From assembly GCA_027457005.1 (NCBI GenBank), contig DAIDTV010000007.1, positions 1-16,940 of the forward strand: DNA of 16,940 bases, read 5' to 3'. The DNA comes from Chloroflexota bacterium (GTDB lineage Bacteria > Chloroflexota > Limnocylindria > Limnocylindrales > CSP1-4). Position 1 is the first letter of the stretch, and every line of letters starts with the position of its first letter. This document shows positions 12,152-16,940 of the stretch, in pieces. A program made the translations under genes and the position numbers. The notes below the pieces were generated by a model that did not search any database, was not told the origin of the DNA, and saw nothing but the letters and a program-made list of their open reading frames with translations.

Positions 12152-13105
12152 ATGACGCCATCGTTCGACGCCGACGATCCTCGACCCGGCGGCGCCTCCC
12201 CCGAGAACGCCCCCGGCCCATCCGGGACCCGCCACGAGGTGGTGCTCCCCGGCATCCGCTTCAGCGCGATGCGCTGGTCTCCCCCCGCCGGCGCCGAGTC
12301 CGACGGGCGGCACCTGGTGATCCTCCACGGCGTCACCGGCAACGCGATGGCATGGGACGAGGTGGGGCTGGCGCTCGCGCGGCAGGGCTGGACGGTCGAC
12401 GCGCTCGACCTGCCCGGCCACGGCCGGACCCGCTGGACCGACGGGGACGGGCGGCCGGTGCCCGACCAGGAGTCGGTCGGCGCGGATCGCTACGAGCTGC
12501 GCCACGTGAGTGAGCTGGTTGCCCGCGCGATCCGGGCCCTGCCCCCCCTGCCGCCACGCACCGGGACCGCGTCAGCGCCGGCGGCCCCCGCGATCCTGGG
12601 GCACTCGTGGGGCGCCGGGGTGGCAATCATGGCGATCGACGCGGGCGCCCCGGCCGCCCGCGTGGTCCTGCTGGACCCCCCGTTCATGACGCCCGCGCAG
12701 GGCGTCGAGATGGCGGCGTCGTTCGCCTCGGAGCTGCGGCCCGGCATGAACCTCGATGCAGCCCGGGCGCTCGTCCGCGAGCAGGGCGGGACCGGGGAAT
12801 CCGTGGAGGCACGGGCGCATGCCATCGTCGAGACCTCGCCACTGGCCGCCGCAGCCATCGCGCGGGGAGGACCGTGGAATCCCGTCGAGGTCATGGCGGC
12901 GGGGCGGGCGCGCCACCCGGATCTGCCGGTCGACGTGATCGCCGGCGACCCATCCGCGGGCGGGATGATCCCGCCGCCGATCCTCCGGCTGCTGCGCCTG
13001 GCCCTCGGTCCATCCCGCGTCCACGAGATGCCGGGCCTGGGGCACAGCCCGAACCGGGAGGACCGGCAGCGCTTCATGCAGGTGCTGGGCGAGGTCCTCG
13101 GCTAG
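12152..13105 (+). CDS. Alpha/beta hydrolase fold protein
   Basis: A 317-residue soluble hydrolase. Visible in order: the oxyanion strand LVILHGVTGNAMAW, DLPGHGRT after the second helix, and the nucleophile elbow GHSWGAG with Ser152. A late-strand DVIAGDPSAGG probably supplies the acid, and GLGHSPNRED near the C-terminus carries the catalytic His. This fold covers esterases, lipases, haloalkane dehalogenases, C-C hydrolases and others; nothing fixes the substrate. The first ~25 residues are Pro/Gly/Ser-rich and probably disordered. A Pro/Ala-rich insert (about residues 127-147) precedes the nucleophile strand. Its TAG stop shares the four bases CTAG with the stop of glgA on the other strand. 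Confidence 0.88.
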   Translation: MTPSFDADDPRPGGASPENAPGPSGTRHEVVLPGIRFSAMRWSPPAGAESDGRHLVILHGVTGNAMAWDEVGLALARQGWTVDALDLPGHGRTRWTDGDGRPVPDQESVGADRYELRHVSELVARAIRALPPLPPRTGTASAPAAPAILGHSWGAGVAIMAIDAGAPAARVVLLDPPFMTPAQGVEMAASFASELRPGMNLDAARALVREQGGTGESVEARAHAIVETSPLAAAAIARGGPWNPVEVMAAGRARHPDLPVDVIAGDPSAGGMIPPPILRLLRLALGPSRVHEMPGLGHSPNREDRQRFMQVLGEVLG

Positions 13106-14598
13106 GCCCCCGGCTGGGTCCCCGGCCGGCTCGCGTGCCGGGACGAGCGGATCGCCAGCGCGCGCTCGTAGGCCTCCACGTACCGCGGCGCGGACGCCGT
13201 CCATGAGAAGTCGCGCGCCATCGCACGCCGGACGATCGCACCCCAGCGACCGGCGTCCCGGTACGCGGCGATCGCCCGTTCCGCGGCGGCCGCCAGCGCC
13301 CCGGGCTCGGCCGGGGCGAAGACGAACCCGTCGCCTTCCGGCGGGTGCGCATCGGCATCCACGACCGTGTCGGCCAGGCCTCCGGTCCGCCGCACCAGGG
13401 GGATGGTCCCGTACCGCATGGCGATCATCTGGCTCTGGCCGCACGGCTCGAACCGCGACGGCATCAGCAGCAGGTCGCTCCCGGCGTAGATGCGGCGAGC
13501 CTCGTCCCGGTCGAACCGCTCGAGGATCGCGACCCGCCCGGGCCAGCGGCCCGCGATCTCGCGCAGGCCCCGCACCAGCCGTTCGTCGCCCGTGCCCAGG
13601 ACGACCATCCGCGCCCCTCCGGCGAGCATCGCCTCCGCGGCGCCGTTGAGCAGGTCAAACCCCTTCTGCGGGTCCAGGCGGCCGACCATGCCGAAGATCG
13701 GCGCGCCCCGGTCGCCCCAGCCATCATCCGCCGCGGACGTGTCGATCCCCAGCCGCTCCGCGAGGTCCGCCCGGCACGCCGCCTTGCCGGCCGGGTCTGC
13801 CGCCGAGTAGCGCCGGGGAAGCGCCTCGTCGGTCGCGGGGTCCCACAGGCGGGGGTCGATCCCGTTCAGGATCCCCAGGTACCGGTCGCCCCGCTCGCTG
13901 AGGACGTCGTCGAGGCCGGCGCCGTACTCGGGGGTCCGCGATTCTTCCGCGTAGGTGGGGCTGACGGTGTTCACCATGTCGGCCCCGGCCACCGCTTCCC
14001 GGAGCAGGTCGACGCCGTCCACCTTGCCGACCCCGGCGGGGAGGTCCAGCGCCGCCGCGCGCTCGCGCGGCACCCACCCGTGGTACGCGAGGTTGTGGCA
14101 CGTGAGCATCGTGGCCATGCCCGCCAGCCGGGGGTCCGTGGCGAAACGGTGGTCGCGGAGCAGCAGCGCCGGCCCGGCCTGCCAGTCGTGACCGTGGAGC
14201 ACCGCGACGCCGCCACCCTCCGAGCGGATCGCCCCCAGCGCGGCCCGGCCGAGGAGTGCGAACCGGGCCCCGTTGTCCGGGTAGTCCGACCCGCCCTCAC
14301 CGTAGAACCCGGCACGATCGTAGCTGTGCGGGTGATCGACCAGGCGCAGCCGATACCCGTCGGCCCGGGCAGTCAGCAGCTCGACGATCTCGCCCGTTCC
14401 CCCGGGGCCCGGCGCGGGCAGGGAGATCAGCCGCCGCTCCGCCGGCCCCGGCGGCTCCACGCCCCGGTAGCGCGGCAGGTACACGTCCACCTCGTGGCCC
14501 AGCTCGCCCAGCGCCCGGGACAGCGCGTCGACCACGTCCGCCAGCCCGCCCGTCTTGGCGAACGGCTCGCACTCGGAGCTCACCATCGCGACCTTCAT
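13102..14598 (-). CDS. glgA: Glycogen synthase, ADP-glucose type (GT5)
   Basis: GlgA transfers glucose from ADP-glucose to the non-reducing end of alpha-1,4-glucan. The 498-residue product shows the GT5 signatures: the ADP-binding KTGGL at residues 15-19 near the N-terminus, HGHDWQAGPALLL, the CHNLAYHG strand, NGIDPRLWDP, GRLDPQKGFDLL at the start of the second Rossmann half, and FEPCGQSQMIAMRYGT plus RRTGGLADTV at the active site. Length is normal (about 480-500). ATG at 14598 follows a TACCAT box by eight bases and lacks a ribosome-binding site, so the mRNA is probably leaderless or nearly so. It is divergent from glgP across a 217-base control region; no glgC or glgB is in the window. The C-terminal Ser/Arg/Pro tail overlaps the neighbouring gene's stop. 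Confidence 0.96.
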   Translation of the reverse strand: MKVAMVSSECEPFAKTGGLADVVDALSRALGELGHEVDVYLPRYRGVEPPGPAERRLISLPAPGPGGTGEIVELLTARADGYRLRLVDHPHSYDRAGFYGEGGSDYPDNGARFALLGRAALGAIRSEGGGVAVLHGHDWQAGPALLLRDHRFATDPRLAGMATMLTCHNLAYHGWVPRERAAALDLPAGVGKVDGVDLLREAVAGADMVNTVSPTYAEESRTPEYGAGLDDVLSERGDRYLGILNGIDPRLWDPATDEALPRRYSAADPAGKAACRADLAERLGIDTSAADDGWGDRGAPIFGMVGRLDPQKGFDLLNGAAEAMLAGGARMVVLGTGDERLVRGLREIAGRWPGRVAILERFDRDEARRIYAGSDLLLMPSRFEPCGQSQMIAMRYGTIPLVRRTGGLADTVVDADAHPPEGDGFVFAPAEPGALAAAAERAIAAYRDAGRWGAIVRRAMARDFSWTASAPRYVEAYERALAIRSSRHASRPGTQPGA

Positions 14599-14602
14599 GG
14601 CT

Positions 14603-14639
14603 GGCGATGGTACGACGGCCCGGCGATGGCACGACGGCC
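14603..14639. repeat. Tandem 19-bp repeat upstream of glgA, carrying its -10 box
   Basis: An 18-base unit (GGCGATGGTACGACGGCC) at 14603-14620 recurs at 14622-14639 with one mismatch. On the minus strand the copy nearer glgA gives the -10 hexamer TACCAT (14612-14607), eight bases before the ATG; the other copy reads TGCCAT. The second copy runs into an ACGAC...GTCGT inverted repeat (14631-14645). The duplication may create paired sites for a regulator or RNA polymerase. Confidence 0.5.
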
Positions 14640-14771
14640 GGTCGTGAACGCGCGGCGGACGGGATGCGTCGGGCGACCTGCCGGGGGCGCGACGACGACC
14701 GAGGAAGCGCGCCCGCAGGGTCCCCCTCGAGGGGCCCGAGACCTTCGCCGGGGGTCGCCGCGGTGGCCAGG

Positions 14772-14783
14772 TAAATCGGTTTA
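14772..14783. promoter_or_regulatory. Palindrome TAAATCGGTTTA, LacI-type operator candidate before glgP
   Basis: TAAAT and GTTTA flank a central CG, near-perfect two-fold symmetry of the form common for LacI-family sugar regulators. It is an AT-rich island in a GC-rich region and overlaps the expected -35 of glgP (17 bases upstream of TACGAT at 14800). It could also influence glgA, whose start is about 174 bases away. No regulator gene is visible in the window. Confidence 0.4.
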
Positions 14784-14799
14784 TCTCGCCCGGTTCGTG

Positions 14800-14805
14800 T
14801 ACGAT
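14800..14805 (+). promoter_or_regulatory. -10 box TACGAT for glgP
   Basis: TACGAT lies ten bases before the ATG at 14816, leaving a leader of only about three or four bases. No ribosome-binding site could fit, which fits near-leaderless expression. Confidence 0.45.
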
Positions 14806-14815
14806 GCCGGGACTG

Positions 14816-16940
14816 ATGCAGCAAGCGCCTGTGGTCCCGACCCTCCCGCCGCCGGCATTCCGGCTCCCCGCCCGGCTGGAGGGGCTCCGGGCCCTTGCCT
14901 ACAACCTCTACTCCACCTGGCACCCCGAGGTCCGGCAGCTCTTCGCCCGGATCGACCCCGCCGCGTGGTCGCGCTACCGGAACCCGATCTCGATCCTCAT
15001 GAGCCACCAGGCGTGGGGGGATCTGCTCGAGAACCCGGCGTTCATGGCCGAGTACGAGACGATCATGCGCGACTTCGAGCGGTACATGGCGAACGGGGCC
15101 GGCCACTGGTTCGCGCGACACCACGGCAAGGCGCTGGACGGCCCGATCGCCTATTTCTGCGCCGAGTACGGGCTGACCGAGACGCTGGGTATCTATTCCG
15201 GGGGTCTCGGGGTGCTGGCCGGGGACCACGCGAAGACTGCCTCCGACATGGCCCTGCCGTTCGTCGCGGTCGGCCTCTTCTACCGCCGCGGCTACTTCCG
15301 CCAGACCATCGATGCGGACGGTCACCAGGAGCACGCCTACCCGGACTACGACCCACTGCGCCTGCCGCTGCTGCGGGTGGCGTCGCCCGAGGGCGATCCG
15401 CTCCAGGTGCCGGTCGAACTGCCCGGTCGCACCGTCTGGTGCGCCGTCTGGCTGGCGCAGGTCGGCCGGGTCCCGCTCCTCCTGCTCGACACCGACATCG
15501 GCGACAACGCGCCCGAGGATCGCCCGATCACGAGCATCCTCTACGTACGCGGGCGCGAGATGCGCTTCTGCCAGGAGATGGTCCTGGGGGTCGGCGGGGT
15601 CCGCGTGCTGCGCGCGCTCGACATCCGGCCGGTGGTCTGGCACCTCAACGAGGGCCACTCCGCCATGATGCTGGTGGAACGCGCCAGGGAGCTCGTCGCG
15701 CAGGGAGTGTCGCTGGACGAGGCACTCGCCCGCGTCCGGCGCGACTCCGTGTTCACCATCCACACTCCCGTCTCGGCAGGGAACGAGCGCTTCGAGGCGG
15801 GGCTGGTCCACCGGGTGGCCGCGCCGCTCGGCGGCGAGGACGGCGTGGACCTGGACCGGATCCTGGAGCTCGGCCGGGGCGTGGAGAGCGATCCGGGACA
15901 GTTCGACATGACCGCCTTCAGCCTGCGCGTCACCAGCGGCGCGAACGCGGTCAGCCAGCTGCACGCGCAGACGGCGAACGCCACCTGGCAGGCGATCCTC
16001 GAGCGGCCCATCCTGGGGATCACGAACGGGATCCACGTCCCGAGCTGGGCCGGCCGCCCGATCCGCGCCCTCTACGACGAGCAGGGGGCCGACCTGGACG
16101 ACCTGGATGCCGAGGTCCGGGCCCGGCGGTTCTGGGACCGCGTCGATCAGATCGGCGACCGCCAGCTGTGGACCGCGCACACGCGCCAGAAGCTCGAGCT
16201 CGCCCACTTCGCGCGGGGGCGCCTCCTCAACCAGCTGGCCCGGCACGGCGAATCACCCGAGGAGCTGGAGGCCCTCGGCCACATCCTCGACCCGGCCGCC
16301 CTCACGATCGGCTTCGCCCGTCGCTTCGCGACGTACAAGCGCGCGGCGCTGCTGTTCACGGACGAGGAGCGGCTGGCGCGGATCCTCTGGAATCCCGAAC
16401 GGCCCGTCCAGGTGGTCTTCGCCGGTAAGGCTCACCCGGCCGACCGGCCCGGACAGCGCGTGATCCAGGAGATCTGGGAGCGAAGCCGTTCGCCTCGCCT
16501 CAAGGGCCGCGTGTTCATGATCGAGGATTACGACCTGCGGGTGGCGCGCTTCCTGATCCAGGGCGTGGACGTGTGGCTCAACAATCCGCGCCGGCCGCTG
16601 GAAGCGTCGGGCACGAGCGGGATGAAGGCTGCGGTCAACGGCGTGGTGAACCTCTCCGTGCTGGACGGCTGGTGGGACGAAGGCTGGTCCGGGACGAACG
16701 GCTGGGCGATCGGCGGGCGTGACGCGAACCCCGACGAGGGGGCGCAGGACTGGGGGGAAGCCAACGAGCTCTACCGTCTCCTGGAGCAGGAGGTCGTGCC
16801 GCGGTACTACGAACGGGATCGTGACGGGCTCCCGACAGCGTGGCTGGCGATCGTGCGCGCCTCCATCCGGAGTACGGTGTGGCAGTTCTCCACCACGCGC
16901 ATGCTGGAGGAGTACATCGAGCAGCTGTACCTGCCCGCGG
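14816..16940 (+). CDS. glgP: Alpha-glucan (glycogen) phosphorylase, GT35, cut by window edge
   Basis: Phosphorolyses alpha-1,4-glucan to glucose-1-phosphate. The 708 visible codons include the N-terminal helical domain LARLEG-like start with LRALAYNLYSTWHPE (the DUF3417-type region of the bacterial/archaeal short phosphorylases), FCAEYGLTETLGIYSGGLGVLAGDHAKTASDM (about residues 112-142), LNEGHSAM, TNGIHVPSW, the phosphate/PLP segment GFARRFATYKRA, and EASGTSGMKAAVNG with the pyridoxal-phosphate lysine at residue 604. The reading ends at the window edge in EEYIEQLYLPA, close to the usual C-terminus, so only a few residues are likely missing. ATG at 14816 was chosen because similarity begins just after it and TACGAT lies ten bases before. 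It is divergent from glgA, so storage and mobilisation enzymes share one control region. Confidence 0.95.
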   Translation, partial: MQQAPVVPTLPPPAFRLPARLEGLRALAYNLYSTWHPEVRQLFARIDPAAWSRYRNPISILMSHQAWGDLLENPAFMAEYETIMRDFERYMANGAGHWFARHHGKALDGPIAYFCAEYGLTETLGIYSGGLGVLAGDHAKTASDMALPFVAVGLFYRRGYFRQTIDADGHQEHAYPDYDPLRLPLLRVASPEGDPLQVPVELPGRTVWCAVWLAQVGRVPLLLLDTDIGDNAPEDRPITSILYVRGREMRFCQEMVLGVGGVRVLRALDIRPVVWHLNEGHSAMMLVERARELVAQGVSLDEALARVRRDSVFTIHTPVSAGNERFEAGLVHRVAAPLGGEDGVDLDRILELGRGVESDPGQFDMTAFSLRVTSGANAVSQLHAQTANATWQAILERPILGITNGIHVPSWAGRPIRALYDEQGADLDDLDAEVRARRFWDRVDQIGDRQLWTAHTRQKLELAHFARGRLLNQLARHGESPEELEALGHILDPAALTIGFARRFATYKRAALLFTDEERLARILWNPERPVQVVFAGKAHPADRPGQRVIQEIWERSRSPRLKGRVFMIEDYDLRVARFLIQGVDVWLNNPRRPLEASGTSGMKAAVNGVVNLSVLDGWWDEGWSGTNGWAIGGRDANPDEGAQDWGEANELYRLLEQEVVPRYYERDRDGLPTAWLAIVRASIRSTVWQFSTTRMLEEYIEQLYLPA

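Noticed and set aside
13345..16428. A 1027-codon open frame on the plus strand spanning glgA antisense and out-of-frame glgP
   Set aside because: It crosses two genes with secure motifs on different strands and frames; its product is low-complexity Arg/Pro/Ala sequence.
1..16940. Mobile element, CRISPR array, toxin-antitoxin or defence island
   Set aside because: No transposase, integrase, terminal inverted repeats, spaced repeat array or known defence domain is visible; all genes fit metabolic or transport roles.

Overview
The window is a GC-rich (roughly 70% by eye), densely packed bacterial chromosome segment. I count thirteen protein-coding genes, of which hypF (left edge) and glgP (right edge) are cut by the window. 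I see no tRNA, rRNA, CRISPR array, transposase or phage gene. The gene content ([NiFe]-hydrogenase maturation, a bacterial cyclic 2,3-diphosphoglycerate synthetase homologue, GT5/GT35 glycogen enzymes), the GC content and several start codons sitting 6-10 bases after a TAnnnT box suggest a high-GC Actinomycetota or Chloroflexota lineage. That assignment is an inference from style, not from a marker gene.

Left part (1-1471, minus strand): a tightly packed hydrogenase maturation unit read right to left as HyaD/HycI-type endopeptidase, hypA, hypF. Its structural hydrogenase genes are not in the window. A 355-base intergenic stretch (1472-1826) separates it from a divergent plus-strand hemerythrin-like gene (1827-2309).

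Centre-left (2335-7824, minus strand): an M3 metallopeptidase, a cyclic-2,3-diphosphoglycerate synthetase homologue (cpgS-like), ornithine carbamoyltransferase and carbamate kinase, all in one direction and closely spaced. OTC plus carbamate kinase can convert citrulline to ornithine and ATP via carbamoyl phosphate. No arginine deiminase is visible. Carbamoyl phosphate is also the substrate of HypF, so the two left-hand clusters may be metabolically linked.

Centre (7825-8190): a non-coding stretch rich in short motifs: TTGTCC/DnaA-box-like 9-mers in one orientation, a good plus-strand promoter-like sequence with no gene behind it, three spaced GACCGGCG repeats and a strong hairpin. Then fabI (8191-8970, minus).

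Right part: plus-strand MFS exporter (9051), FAD-dependent amine/amino-acid oxidase-like enzyme (10557) and alpha/beta hydrolase (12152). The divergent glycogen pair follows: glgA (minus) and glgP (plus), sharing a 217-base control region with a LacI-type palindrome and a 19-base tandem repeat. GlgA elongates and GlgP phosphorolyses alpha-1,4-glucan, so this pair covers storage and mobilisation.

Most of the window is recognisable metabolism. The least explained item is the cpgS homologue inside a carbamoyl-phosphate gene cluster next to hydrogenase maturation genes.
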